This document shows, piece after piece, positions 1-9,117 of a stretch of DNA of 64,000 nt. How positions within the stretch are numbered: position 1 is the stretch's first letter; every line of letters begins with the position of its first letter. Source of the stretch: CAIQPV01 sp963719855 (GTDB lineage: Bacteria > Pseudomonadota > Gammaproteobacteria > Burkholderiales > Gallionellaceae); NCBI GenBank assembly GCA_963719855.1, contig CAVRDK010000004.1:1178001-1242000 (forward strand). The letters run 5' to 3'. A program made the position numbers and the translations under genes. The notes under the pieces were generated by a model, which was given only the letters and a program-made list of their open reading frames with translations, was not told the origin of the DNA and did not search any database.

Positions 1-18
1 TGCCCCAATCACCCCTCC

Positions 19-390
19 GTTGTAGCTCCCTCTCTCACCCCGGATGAACTACAATAGAAGCTTGTCAGCACAGCAAGTATTCGCGGTTGTAGCTCCCTCT
101 CTCACCCCGGATGAACTACAATTGTGCTGGCCGTGGCGATCAAGATGCGCGAGTTGTAGCTCCCTCTCTCACCCCGGATGAACTACAATGGTAGACGGGT
201 AACGTGCTCGCATACCAACGTTGTAGCTCCCTCTCTCACCCCGGATGAACTACAATCTCAAGCTCCTGCAAACGCTCAATGCCGGTGTTGTAGCTCCCTC
301 TCTCACCCCGGATGAACTACAATTCACCGATCCGTCATAGGACTGAATCACCAGTTGTAGCTCCCTCTCTCACCCCGGATGAACTACAAT
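19..390 (+). CRISPR. Type II-C CRISPR array (right end)
   Basis: Six identical 37-bp repeats start at 19, 86, 153, 220, 287 and 354, at an exact 67-bp period, leaving five 30-bp spacers. The first 18 bases of the window are part of a further spacer, so the array continues to the left. The repeat begins GTTGTAGCTCCC and ends CTACAAT, as in Neisseria type II-C repeats, and its two ends can pair. The tracrRNA anti-repeat at 5282-5315 is complementary to it, which sets the crRNA strand as plus. Each repeat ends in TACAAT, which could act as a -10 box for transcription starting in each spacer, as known in Neisseria; this is inference. I saw no match of a spacer within the window. Confidence 0.98.
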
Positions 391-402
391 AGCTTTCACG
401 CA

Positions 403-434
403 AACGCCCGCCAGACCTCAATCTGGCGGGCGTT
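403..434. terminator. Perfect hairpin between CRISPR array and cas2
   Basis: A perfect 13-bp inverted repeat (403-415 with 422-434, loop 416-421) lies between the last repeat and the end of the convergent cas2 gene. It has no long T run on either side, so it is at best a modest bidirectional terminator separating the plus-strand array from the minus-strand cas operon. Confidence 0.6.
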
Positions 435-453
435 CTGCTTGAAAAATCACTGT

Positions 454-786
454 TCAAAACAGCAGCATTTGATTGACCTTGAGCGCTTTTTCCTGAAAAA
501 GTGGCAGACCAACCAAGAGTTTCATGCTGGCGTATTGTTTCTCGGTTACCGTCAGGCAGCGTACGGAGCCTTCGGGTGGCAGGCTGTTCACTAACCGTTT
601 CATGTGTTTTTCCAGCGCGTCGTTGCCATTCAGGATGCGGCCATATACCGAGAACTGGATCATGTCGTAGCCGTCGTTAATCAGAAAGCGGCGGAATAGG
701 GTATAGGCGCGGCGTTCGGCCTTGGTGACAACAGGTAGATCGAAGAGCACAAGCAGGCGCATAAATCGTCGTGTCTCCGTGCTCAT
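454..786 (-). CDS. cas2: CRISPR-associated endoribonuclease Cas2
   Basis: 110-residue Cas2, the structural partner of Cas1 in the spacer-integration complex. The N-terminal strand MRLLVLFDLPVVTKAERR carries the conserved Asp of the ferredoxin-like fold, followed by the typical YTLFRRFLINDGYDMIQFSVY stretch (shown here only in part by its key F/Y residues). The length is normal for type II-C. It starts three bases after the cas1 stop, so it is the last gene of a cas9-cas1-cas2 operon. The array begins 63 bp beyond its stop, on the opposite strand. Confidence 0.95.
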   Translation of the reverse strand: MSTETRRFMRLLVLFDLPVVTKAERRAYTLFRRFLINDGYDMIQFSVYGRILNGNDALEKHMKRLVNSLPPEGSVRCLTVTEKQYASMKLLVGLPLFQEKALKVNQMLLF

Positions 787-789
787 GGT

Positions 790-1695
790 TCAGCACTCTA
801 AGAGGTGCTGATCCAGCCCAATGATCGTGGGCAATTCCAGCAGTGTTTCGCTGCCGCCATCGTACACACGAGCAAGGCTTTCTATCATGTGCTCAATGGC
901 GGAAAGCACGGACATCTTGCCGCGCGGCATACCGACATCCACGTTGAGCAAACTGACCAGAGCCACTTTATCTTCTGGATGCAATTCGTCGTCGGGTTGT
1001 GGTGTCATCTTTGTTACGAACAAATCTACCAGTGGACGGAATGGTTCGATCACGTCATCGGCCAGATTGAAGGCGTTCTGTTCGCTGGCATGAAACAGTC
1101 CTAGCATAGGCAACAGCCCGTGCGCCACTAAGCCGCGTGCAATTGTTCCGCGCAATACCGCATAGCCATAATTCAGCGCGGCATTGGAAAAACGCGGTTG
1201 CTCGCGGTGAAACCCCTTGCCGAAAAGTTGGGCGAAATAAAAAGCGGCGGCTTGGCCTTCCAGATTGCCGACATCACCAGAGCGCACACGGCGTGCATAA
1301 GAGTCCAACCGATCTGTGCCATCGCGCCCAACCAGCCGCAGGCAGGCAGATTGATTGCCAATCTTCTTGCGGATGATGGATGCCCACGCCTGTTTGGCGA
1401 CAGGGCGCGGCAAATCCAATTGCAAACGAAGCCAGCGCGTGGCGCGCGAGTGCGACAAGAAAGGCAGGAACACGCCGCTGGGATGATGTGTATCGCCCGT
1501 GGCGAAGAGGCTGATGCCGTATTCACCGCAGGCCGACAGCACTGGATGGGTGAGCGTGATTTCGCGGTGATTGAGTACGATCACCGCGATGTCTTCGAAA
1601 GGCACGAAGGCGGTTTGCTCCTGCTCAATGGCAAGCCGGAATTGTTCGCGCCGCAGCTTGGCAGGGCGCGAGATGACTACGCTACGCCAAGTCAC
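790..1695 (-). CDS. cas1: CRISPR-associated endonuclease/integrase Cas1
   Basis: Cas1 of type II-C, the metal-dependent integrase that inserts new spacers together with Cas2. I chose the GTG at 1695 (301 residues, starting MTWRSVVISRPAKLRR). It has GGAG seven bases upstream, overlaps the cas9 stop by only 14 bases, and matches the usual N-terminus of the family. An ATG at 1737 would add 14 residues inside cas9 with no better ribosome site. The Cas1 metal-binding Glu and His regions are visible around EGQAAAFYFAQLFG and GLFHASEQNAFNLADDV. Nothing suggests damage. Confidence 0.95.
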   Translation of the reverse strand: MTWRSVVISRPAKLRREQFRLAIEQEQTAFVPFEDIAVIVLNHREITLTHPVLSACGEYGISLFATGDTHHPSGVFLPFLSHSRATRWLRLQLDLPRPVAKQAWASIIRKKIGNQSACLRLVGRDGTDRLDSYARRVRSGDVGNLEGQAAAFYFAQLFGKGFHREQPRFSNAALNYGYAVLRGTIARGLVAHGLLPMLGLFHASEQNAFNLADDVIEPFRPLVDLFVTKMTPQPDDELHPEDKVALVSLLNVDVGMPRGKMSVLSAIEHMIESLARVYDGGSETLLELPTIIGLDQHLLEC

Positions 1696-4600
1696 GGCGT
1701 TTCTCCGGCGGGGCGGGGTAACAGTTGCCGAGTACATCCACGTTGAATTTTTCGATATTCAAAGCAGTCTTGATACCGATGCTCGGAATTTCTCCCTTGT
1801 CATTCGCTCTCTCGTGCCCGTTTTTGTTGCGATCATGTATCGAGAGAGTGATGTTATATGGATTTGGCGGGCCGCCATAACCTCTGAAATAACCAAGAAT
1901 CGAGCCTTTCCCTTTGAGTGTGACTTTCGCCAAGTCATTAGGGTGGAGCGAGAAACGAAAATCGAAACTGTTATCAATTTGTGTTTCTCCATCGGCTGTT
2001 TGATCAGGTAATTCTTTCTTTACAGTGTCGTCCACGTATAGCGGAGCCAGATAGAATTTGCCTTCCTTGGTGAAGACATCTACCCGAATTAGTGATTCCT
2101 GCGCGGCCAATCCATTGCGGATTTGAATGCCACTCATCTTTCCGGCATTGACTTTGACCGCACGAATGATTGGGCCGGTAAATGGGCCGTTGTCTGGATC
2201 GTCTTTTAGAGGTTTGCGTGGTAATGCGCGCAGCCGTTCTAGTTCTACGTTTTCAGCATCGGTTGGTTTTCGCTTCTCTTTGCCGCGCCCGAAACTTGCC
2301 TCAATTGTTTTTGCTGCTTTTTCGCGTTCATCACGGTTCATAATCCAATGGCGCAAGGCTTCAATCATGCGTTCGTTGCGGCGTGGGTCAATAATGTCAT
2401 CCAATTTTTCCAGCGTAAGTTTGTAGTTGCCCTTGCTGTCTTTGTCCATTACGCCGATACGAGCAATAGCCATGCTAGATTTTTCCTCGGTCGTGGCAGG
2501 CCGCAATATTTTTTCGGCTTTATCTTGCGCAATCTTTTTTGCCTTCTTGTCTTCCACCATTAACACATGGCCGCCGCGTGGTTTTGTGTAGATGGTGTCC
2601 ATGTGCGCCGCGCCGCCATTGCGCCGTTGCGGGGCGCGTGAAACGAACAGCGGGCGCAATGCTCCCAATGCTTCGGGCGAATAGGTGCCGAGTTGTTCCA
2701 TCTCTGTGCGCAATAGTGCGGGATCGTCGATTTTCAACCGTGCTTGCAGCTCATCGCGGAAATGAGGCCACGGGTCAGGGAAGTGTTCGTGTAATTGCTG
2801 AAACATGGCAGGATTGATAACCTCGCCCGTTTCTACATCCACGAAGCCTTCGCGTACTTGATTGAGTTCCTTGCGGCGCGAGTAGTCGGACAGGCGTTTA
2901 ACCATGCCGTGGCTACACGCTGCGACCACAGCAGCATCCAGCGCATGGTGGCGATCACTGTCACCGCGCACTTTGACCAGTCCCCAGCGGGCGCGGAGGA
3001 ACGAGGTCATCTGTCCGCTGAGTACCACACAGCGCTTGGCTTCGCTGTCCTCATGCAGTTGCAGATATTGCTCGACGTAGTTATTGAAGAATTTGCAGAT
3101 GTAACGGGTATCGTTGAGGTTGCGCTCACGGAATTCCTTCGCTTCTTTTTCGCCGAAATCCTTGCGCAATAAGCGGCTGCGCTTGGCAAGGCGGTAGGCT
3201 TTATTAGATTCGACGAATGCGACGAATTGCCGCCAGCGTTCGCTGTTCTCCGCGCCATCCAGATATTCATATGGTGTCTTGTTACCCTTGTTGCGGTTCT
3301 CGCGTGCCAATACCAACACAGTGTTGTTTTTACTGAAATCAAAACTTCTTGAACGAGGTAGTGCATGGTCAATTTCGACGTAGCCTTGTTCAAACAAACG
3401 GTGAATATCCATCGGCTCTATCGAGTAAGCGCACTTGCCTTGCTGTTCACGATAAAGCTGGTATTTCTCGAACTCTTTGCCTTTGACTGCGCCCACGATG
3501 TTGAAGTCTACTGCAAACTGTGCTTTGCCCTTTTCGTTGTTGTCGCGGAATTCTTTTTGGAGTTTTTCTATGTCGCGCCGTTCATCGAGTGGGCGTGATA
3601 AATCCCGTGCCATTTCGATATGCACCTCATGCGGTGAGCCGTATTCCTTGATGAGCGCATTCACCACCTTGCGCGCCTGATTGAGTGCGCGCAGCACCAC
3701 CGGGTTGCGCGGAATGTCCATGTCATCGCTAAACACCATGCGCCCGGTTTTGTCGCGCTCTTTGTAGAACGGTGGCAGGTATTTGTGCTCGCCCGCGCCT
3801 ACTATGTGCAATTGGCTGTGGTGCCCATATTCCGGGATGTTGGCGACGGCCTCATCGTAACGCTGGCCTTGCTCCATGAACGGCACGATTTGGCGCAACG
3901 CCTTGAGCGAGAGATTGCTGAACTTGTCGAAACGAATATCAAGCAGTGCGTCGATCATCTTTTCGGCATTGGGTAAGTCCAGCTTGCGTAACTCAGCTTC
4001 CACTTCGGCATCATCTTTGTAGACACTCAACACCCAAGCGATTTGATCGAACTGTTGCGGTTTGCCGTCCAGTGCATCGGTAGCGATTTTCTGCCATTCG
4101 GATGCGAGTTCCTTTTTCTCCAGCGTTTTGCGCAATTCCTGCCAAGCAGGAAATTTCACCAGCGTAGCGGATTCCGGGTCTTTGGTTTTCTCATCTGCTT
4201 TTTGACCGCTGGCATACGATAGTCCGGTATAGCGGAATGATTCAGGCAAATAGCCCGCCTTGGTTAGAGCGGTGCGCAGTTGCTTGTAGGTAAAGTCGCC
4301 TGCTTGCTGATAAGGCATAAAAAGAGCGACACGCCGCTCCGCTTCATTCAACGAGCGGGTCGTACCATCCACCACGATGCGCAAATTGTTGAGACGGGTG
4401 AGCCAGACATGGCGTTCGGCTGTGAAGCTGGCCTTGGGGGCGCGGTATTCTGTTTTCTCGAAGGTACAATGCCCCAGCATTTTCAACAAATCGCTGCCAG
4501 CCAGTGCGGGATTTTGCGCCCAGAACAAGCCGCTCTTGCGGTCGCCATTGCCGAGGATGGCGGCTTCCAGTTTTTCGGTGGCAAAGGGGCTACCGAATTT

Positions 4601-5251
4601 GCGTTGCTGTTCAAACAGTGCTTTCAACTCGTCGCCGAGCAAGATTCGGGAGAGTGCTTTGCTGTAGTCGCCTTGCTTGTTGCGCTGTGCCTCTGGAAAT
4701 TCGGTCAGCACCATTTCGGCGGTGGTTCGGTAATTCTTTTCCTGCATCAGCTTTTTCGTGCCAGCAAGACCTTGCTTAACCTTGCCGCCTTCGCTTTTGC
4801 TATCGCCTTCAGCAGCTTTTTCTTCAGCGCGGCTGATCCAGTGGAATCCGCGATGCTTGCAAAGGTGATAGATCACGCGCGCCCATTCTTCTGCGGCCAG
4901 TTGCCGGTCAAGGCCATCTATACGTAATTGCCAAGATGATTTTGGAACAGGGGTATTTTTCTCGATTTTGCGTTTGAATAGGTTGGCATCCACAATCAGT
5001 CCTTCGCGCTTTAGCAACCTCGCCAGCTTGGTGAGCCGCCATGCCCTACGCCGCAAACGACGGCGCAGCAGCCGTGCTGTACGGCGTGCAAGGTTAAGTG
5101 ACTCACCTTCTTTCGCTGTTTCTGCCTTATCGAAGCAACGCACGCCAAGATCAATGATGCGGTTTTCACCCAACACTGCCCATCCAACTGATGCAATACC
5201 AATATCCAATCCAAAAGTCAGTGCGCCGAGATTTTCTTGCTTGCTTGTCAT
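1682..5251 (-). CDS. cas9: Type II-C CRISPR effector nuclease Cas9
   Basis: RNA-guided DNA endonuclease, 1189 residues from the ATG at 5251, which has GGAG at good spacing. An in-frame ATG at 5290 would start inside the tracrRNA anti-repeat and is rejected. The domains are complete: RuvC-I GLDIGIASVGWAV with Asp16, an Arg-rich bridge helix near 55-75, RuvC-II VHIEMARD with Glu546, HNH YVEIDHALPRSRS with His629 plus NNTV and ENRNKGN asparagines, and RuvC-III DRHHALDAA with His768 and Asp772. The remaining C-terminal 400 residues hold the PAM-interacting part. It is about 100 residues longer than N. meningitidis Cas9 (established size 1082). All catalytic residues are present, so it should be active. 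First gene of the cas9-cas1-cas2 operon. Confidence 0.97.
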   Translation of the reverse strand: MTSKQENLGALTFGLDIGIASVGWAVLGENRIIDLGVRCFDKAETAKEGESLNLARRTARLLRRRLRRRAWRLTKLARLLKREGLIVDANLFKRKIEKNTPVPKSSWQLRIDGLDRQLAAEEWARVIYHLCKHRGFHWISRAEEKAAEGDSKSEGGKVKQGLAGTKKLMQEKNYRTTAEMVLTEFPEAQRNKQGDYSKALSRILLGDELKALFEQQRKFGSPFATEKLEAAILGNGDRKSGLFWAQNPALAGSDLLKMLGHCTFEKTEYRAPKASFTAERHVWLTRLNNLRIVVDGTTRSLNEAERRVALFMPYQQAGDFTYKQLRTALTKAGYLPESFRYTGLSYASGQKADEKTKDPESATLVKFPAWQELRKTLEKKELASEWQKIATDALDGKPQQFDQIAWVLSVYKDDAEVEAELRKLDLPNAEKMIDALLDIRFDKFSNLSLKALRQIVPFMEQGQRYDEAVANIPEYGHHSQLHIVGAGEHKYLPPFYKERDKTGRMVFSDDMDIPRNPVVLRALNQARKVVNALIKEYGSPHEVHIEMARDLSRPLDERRDIEKLQKEFRDNNEKGKAQFAVDFNIVGAVKGKEFEKYQLYREQQGKCAYSIEPMDIHRLFEQGYVEIDHALPRSRSFDFSKNNTVLVLARENRNKGNKTPYEYLDGAENSERWRQFVAFVESNKAYRLAKRSRLLRKDFGEKEAKEFRERNLNDTRYICKFFNNYVEQYLQLHEDSEAKRCVVLSGQMTSFLRARWGLVKVRGDSDRHHALDAAVVAACSHGMVKRLSDYSRRKELNQVREGFVDVETGEVINPAMFQQLHEHFPDPWPHFRDELQARLKIDDPALLRTEMEQLGTYSPEALGALRPLFVSRAPQRRNGGAAHMDTIYTKPRGGHVLMVEDKKAKKIAQDKAEKILRPATTEEKSSMAIARIGVMDKDSKGNYKLTLEKLDDIIDPRRNERMIEALRHWIMNRDEREKAAKTIEASFGRGKEKRKPTDAENVELERLRALPRKPLKDDPDNGPFTGPIIRAVKVNAGKMSGIQIRNGLAAQESLIRVDVFTKEGKFYLAPLYVDDTVKKELPDQTADGETQIDNSFDFRFSLHPNDLAKVTLKGKGSILGYFRGYGGPPNPYNITLSIHDRNKNGHERANDKGEIPSIGIKTALNIEKFNVDVLGNCYPAPPEKRRDLA

Positions 5252-5269
5252 CGCGTTCTCCGTGATAAT
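5241..5269 (+). promoter_or_regulatory. Predicted tracrRNA promoter inside cas9 5' end
   Basis: TTGCTT (5241-5246) and GATAAT (5264-5269), separated by 17 bp, form a plausible sigma-70 promoter pointing right. Transcription would begin near 5276, just before the anti-repeat. It overlaps the first codons and ribosome-binding site of cas9 on the other strand, so the two transcripts overlap at their 5' ends. This is a sequence-based prediction only. Confidence 0.5.
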
Positions 5270-5275
5270 GGAATC

Positions 5276-5377
5276 GTTGTAGTAGTTCATCCGGGGTGAG
5301 AGCCGTTGCTACAATAAAGAATCGAAAGATTCTGTATCCGAAAGCCCAGTGGGGAAACCTGCTGGGCTTTCTCTTTT
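5276..5377 (+). ncRNA. tracrRNA of the type II-C CRISPR system
   Basis: The stretch 5282-5302 is an exact 21-base reverse complement of the CRISPR repeat. After a short non-matching bulge, 5308-5315 (GCTACAAT) complements the repeat's 5' end. Downstream come a small hairpin (AGAATC, loop gaaa, GATTCT, 5318-5333) and a 9-bp terminator stem (5341-5349 with 5362-5370) followed by CTCTTTT. This order of anti-repeat, small hairpin and terminator is that of known type II-C tracrRNAs. It lies upstream of cas9 and is divergent from it. The exact ends are inferred. Confidence 0.92.
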
Positions 5378-5852
5378 CCGAAAAATTCTGGATTCAAACC
5401 GAAGTAGCCAAACATCGCGCATGACCAGTTGCGGGCAACCGTCAGTGCGTCATGAATGAGAAGAATGGAGGCTCGCAATTGTTATCCCCTTAATAACAAA
5501 CCCGCAGTGCGCGGCACCGCAGAAGGTATCTTGTGCCAGCCTCCTATACTGATTTTCCGCCGTGTCCGCGCCGTACTTTGCGGCTTGATTTTGTTGCGGC
5601 GGTTGCGCAAGAGCCGTGAACTCTATGGGATGGGTGAGGTGGGTGTCAAGGGAGAAGTTGGGTAATAGTCACTTAGGGGGCGAAGTTACTGTCATTGACT
5701 GATGAATTCGAAGGTGGCTTTCGAGAAATGCGACATTCCGGTTATGGCACAACTGAGACATTCATAATCATAGCAAATCAACACGAATGCAAATTTTTAG
5801 GCAAAACAGTTCTTGATCAAAATCAACCGCAGATTGCGGATGCCCGATTATT
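5378..5852. other. Gene-free stretch, no recognised content
   Basis: About 475 bp between the tracrRNA terminator and the YVTN gene. Short open frames exist (one at 5456-5665 on plus), but they show no recognisable protein pattern, good start site or codon signature. It may be decayed DNA; I see nothing I can name. Confidence 0.4.
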
Positions 5853-6918
5853 TCACGGCGAAACGGTAATCAGTGTAAATGTGCCCGGCTTCAAACGCGC
5901 GCGCGGTGACGGTTTCTGTTGCGTCGATGCTTCGGCAGGTTCGGTTTCAGCGGCAACCAGATACACCTTATGCGAAACGGGATCGATTGCCAGGGTTCTT
6001 GCGCTTGGCATGGTGCGGACTGTTTGCTTGAGTTGGTAATGCGTGGCATCGAGTGCGCTAATCACGTTGAGCGTACCGTCGCCGTTCGAACTGAATGCCA
6101 ACTTGGCCGTCACATCATAGGCAGTTGCATCGCTGCCACGACCGATAGACGGCGAATCCAGTGTTTTCCCAGTATTGGCCTCGATGATGCCCATTTTTTG
6201 ATTGCGGCAACTAACAAATAGCCGTTGTGTAACTGGGTCGATTGAAAGACCCGCCGGCTCGTCGCAACTTGCCGACAAGTCGTAGCGATGTGTGACCACC
6301 AGCCTTTGGGTATCCACCACAACCAGTTGGTTCTTGTCTTCAATATTGACGAACAAGCGCCCTTTGCCGTCAACTGCGACAAACTCCGGCTTGCCGCCGA
6401 GCGGTATCGCGGCCAGTGACTTGCCCGCCACCGCATCAACGGGTGTCAGGCTTCCGGATTCGCCGTTAGCCGCAAACACGCGCTTGCTTGCCGGGTCATA
6501 AACAATGCCGTCGGGTTTATTTTCGGTAGGCGTATTGCCGATGACTTTGAGCGTTGATAAATCAAACAGGGTTACGGAATTGTCTTTGCCGTTACTGGTA
6601 AATCCGCGATCCAAATCTGCTGCCAACGCGACCCCATGCACGCCATGTGTGTTTCTGGATTGCCCCAACAATCTGTTTTTTGTCTACATCGAATACTTCG
6701 ACCCGGTCACCGTGCGTAATAAACAAATGCCGGTGCTCTGCATCCACAATCAGATAATCCCATTTGACATCGCCATCCAGATGTTGCTTGTCGGTGACGT
6801 GGTAGTCGGCACCTTCTGCGTGGGATAAAACCGGGTTGCACAGGCTAAATGCGGCAATGGCTGCGATAGCAAACGATGAGGTAATTCGAATATTGAACGG
6901 ATAATGAAGATACAACAT
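5853..6918 (-). pseudogene. Frameshifted secreted YVTN beta-propeller protein
   Basis: Two overlapping minus-strand frames form one gene. 6592-6918 encodes a signal peptide (hydrophobic IAAIAAFSLCNPVLSHAEG) and the first propeller strands, down to VDKKQIVGAI. 5853-6671 continues with THGVHGVALAADLDRGFTS and more YVTN-type repeats (DPASKRVFAANGESGS, DPVTQRLFVSCRN). The frame changes near 6645-6662, where the first frame turns to nonsense and the second picks up the family pattern, so a single-base indel explains it. Family members are periplasmic or secreted repeat proteins of mostly unknown role. It lies downstream of a predicted outer-membrane barrel and chrA. Either a real mutation or a sequencing error. 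Confidence 0.75.
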
Positions 6919-6985
6919 GGTGTTTTTCTTATAGTGTGAAGATAAAATACTGCTTGGTTTATTGGTTGGAGTTACAACGTTCGGG

Positions 6986-7759
6986 TCAATACCGCATTTG
7001 TAAGCCGAGATAAGTCAGCAGCGTATTCGTATTGCCCAAGGTATTGTGCATATCGCGTCCGGCGGATAACAACAGAGTGTATTGTTTGGAAAAGTCCCAG
7101 CGTGTGCCGAAATTGAGAATCAGTTCATCCTGAGATTGGTTCATGGCAACTTCATCGTGCAGTTCCACCATCAGTTTAAATCCCGTCCTCACTTCATGGG
7201 TCAGTACACATCCAGTAATCCAAGTATCCCCCCGATGTGCCGGACGAAACCAGCGGCCCAGTTCAAAATTGACATCGAAGCCCTCAAAGCCATGCTCGAA
7301 TTCGACCGGTAGCAGATAGCTGGTGCCATTATCTAGCAGCACGTTATGCGTCGAATCAGACAGCGGAAAATCGAATGCGACCTGCGGGAAAGTGGAAATC
7401 TGCCAGGCATTTTCACCAGCATCGTAGAAGCGCCATTTAACTCCGGCCAAGCCGTCGCCGGCACCACTGCGGCTAGCCCCGTTTGCATCAACCTGTCGCA
7501 GCCACGGCATTTCGAATTTGAGCTGAATGCGATCACCAACACCGTAATTGATATCAACCAGCGGCAGTTGATAGGTAGTCGCCCCAGCAGCGTGGCTAGA
7601 CAACGCTGCAACGTTTATTTCCCAATGGCCGTCACTCGGCGTACCCGGATCATCGGTAATCATCGGTGGCCCGCCCGAAGCCCATGCCGACGCTACGAAC
7701 AGCACGCCAGCCCAAATAAGTGCGTGGGTGATAAGTGCAAGATACGATGGCTTACGCAT
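6986..7759 (-). CDS. Predicted outer-membrane beta-barrel protein
   Basis: 257 residues with a clear signal peptide (LITHALIWAGVLFVASAWA, cut near residue 28) and then alternating beta-strand sequence ending in an aromatic C-terminus (YLGLQMRY), as expected for an outer-membrane barrel. The start GGPPMITDDPGTPSDGHWEINVA resembles the conserved N-terminus of a transporter-like or MetA-pathway-like barrel family of unknown substrate. Its start overlaps the end of the chrA frame by 8 bases, and the YVTN propeller gene follows, so the three probably form one operon. I cannot assign a specific function. Confidence 0.7.
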   Translation of the reverse strand: MRKPSYLALITHALIWAGVLFVASAWASGGPPMITDDPGTPSDGHWEINVAALSSHAAGATTYQLPLVDINYGVGDRIQLKFEMPWLRQVDANGASRSGAGDGLAGVKWRFYDAGENAWQISTFPQVAFDFPLSDSTHNVLLDNGTSYLLPVEFEHGFEGFDVNFELGRWFRPAHRGDTWITGCVLTHEVRTGFKLMVELHDEVAMNQSQDELILNFGTRWDFSKQYTLLLSAGRDMHNTLGNTNTLLTYLGLQMRY

Positions 7760-8877
7760 GTGACGTTAATCCTGTAACGACTGCAGCTAGTAATACGACG
7801 ATCCAAGGAGGTGATTTCCAAAATACCAGAAACAAAAAGGCAATAGCCGCCAAGCAGAAGTCCGTCGCGCTCTGAATCGCGCTCGTCCATACCGGATTGT
7901 AAAAAGCAGCGAGCAGAATACCCACTACCGCAGCGTTAATGCCGAGCATTGCCCGTTGGATTGCCCCGTAACGCCGCAGTCGTTCCCAGAACGGAATGAC
8001 TCCAATGACCAGTAAAAAAGACGGCAGGAATATCGCAACAAGAGCGATTCCAGCACCTGCCCAACCGGAAGGCGCTTGTTTGGAAACAGCGCCAAGATAT
8101 GCGGCAAATGTGAACAATGGTCCTGGAACGGCTTGTGCTGCGCCATAGCCCGCAAGGAAAACATCATTAGAAACCCATCCTGAGGGCACGACCTGAGACT
8201 GGAGAAGAGGCAAGACAACATGACCGCCACCAAAGACCAGCGAGCCAGCACGGTAAAAGCTATCGAATAGCTTTAAAACGTAGTTGTTTGAACCTACCGC
8301 CGCGACAGGAAGTAAAAGCATGCGGTAGTGTTGCTGAATACTGGAGAAATGCCCCGCCAAATAGACCGCTTGCGACAATAGCGCTAACCTGTCCAAGAGA
8401 AGAAGGAATTAACGTTGCGATAGCGGCAGCACATATGGCAATGCTTGCACGAACTTTATCCGGGCTAAGGCTCTTTCCCATACCCCAAAGCGCTTGTGCT
8501 ACAACCGCCACGGCGGCAATCTTGAGTCCATGCAACCAACCGCTTCCGAGATTGGCTCCCACAAAAGAGAGTCCAAGGCCGAAGATCACGAGCAATATAG
8601 CTGACGGCAAAGTAAAACCAAGCCATGATGCAATCGCGCCCGGAATACCACCTCGCGACAATCCGATGGCAATACCGACTTGGCTACTGGCTGGCCCAGG
8701 CAAGAATTGGCACAGCGAAACCAGATCGGCGTAAGCATGCTCATCAAGCCATTTTCGTCGCTCAACAAACTCCTTGCGAAAATATCCGAGATGCGCAATT
8801 GGCCCACCGAATGAGGTCAGCCCCAGACGGAGGAAAATCGAGAAGATTTCAAAAGGATGTGGTTGTTCTTTTGGCAA
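7752..8877 (-). pseudogene. chrA: Frameshifted chromate transporter ChrA
   Basis: ChrA (CHR family) exports chromate with two homologous halves. The first half is at 8260-8877 (RLGLTSFGGPIAHLGYFRKEF, FLPGPASSQVGIAIG). The second half is in another frame at 7752-8396 (FYRAGSLVFGGGHVVLPLLQ, AQAVPGPLFTFAAYLGA). The first frame loses similarity after GLFGGAFLQ and the second gains it around YRMLLLPVAAVG, so a single indel lies near 8320-8345. Both halves keep their FGG and PGP signatures, suggesting a recent break or a read error. A MITE-like element lies 40 bp upstream. Confidence 0.85.
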
Positions 8878-8916
8878 TGTGCTTTACCGAGCGCTTTGCA
8901 CGCCTGTTCTAATAAA

Positions 8917-9057
8917 GGGAACCTCTATAAATCCAATTTTCGTCGCCATACTGCGTTGCTCATAAAAAATTACTTCTAACATATCAATTATATGCGTCGT
9001 CGCAATTTTTTAATCGCGCCTTGTCTGACTTAGAAAATTGAATTTATAGAGGCTCCC
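8917..9057. mobile_element. MITE-like element with TAAA target duplication
   Basis: A 141-bp non-coding element flanked by TAAA on both sides (8913-8916 and 9058-9061). Its ends are inverted repeats of about 25 bp (GGGAACCTCTATAAATCC against the complement of the right end, two mismatches). Its interior (TTCGTCGCCATAC, then TTGCTCA and AAAAAATTACTTCT) matches the left half of the element at 14121-14321. It has no coding capacity, so a trans-acting transposase must have moved it. It separates chrA from the sensor kinase gene. Confidence 0.8.
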
Positions 9058-9117
9058 TAAAGTTCTTAAATAATGGTCAGTCGAACTGGTACCAATTCTT
9101 GTTCTCGTTCTCAGGCT

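Noticed and set aside
5251..5290. Longer cas9 start at 5290
   Set aside because: It would place the first 13 codons inside the tracrRNA anti-repeat and lacks a ribosome site, while the ATG at 5251 has GGAG and the usual N-terminus.
5456..5665. 69-codon plus-strand frame after the tracrRNA
   Set aside because: No recognisable domain, no ribosome site and Arg-rich composition typical of a random frame.
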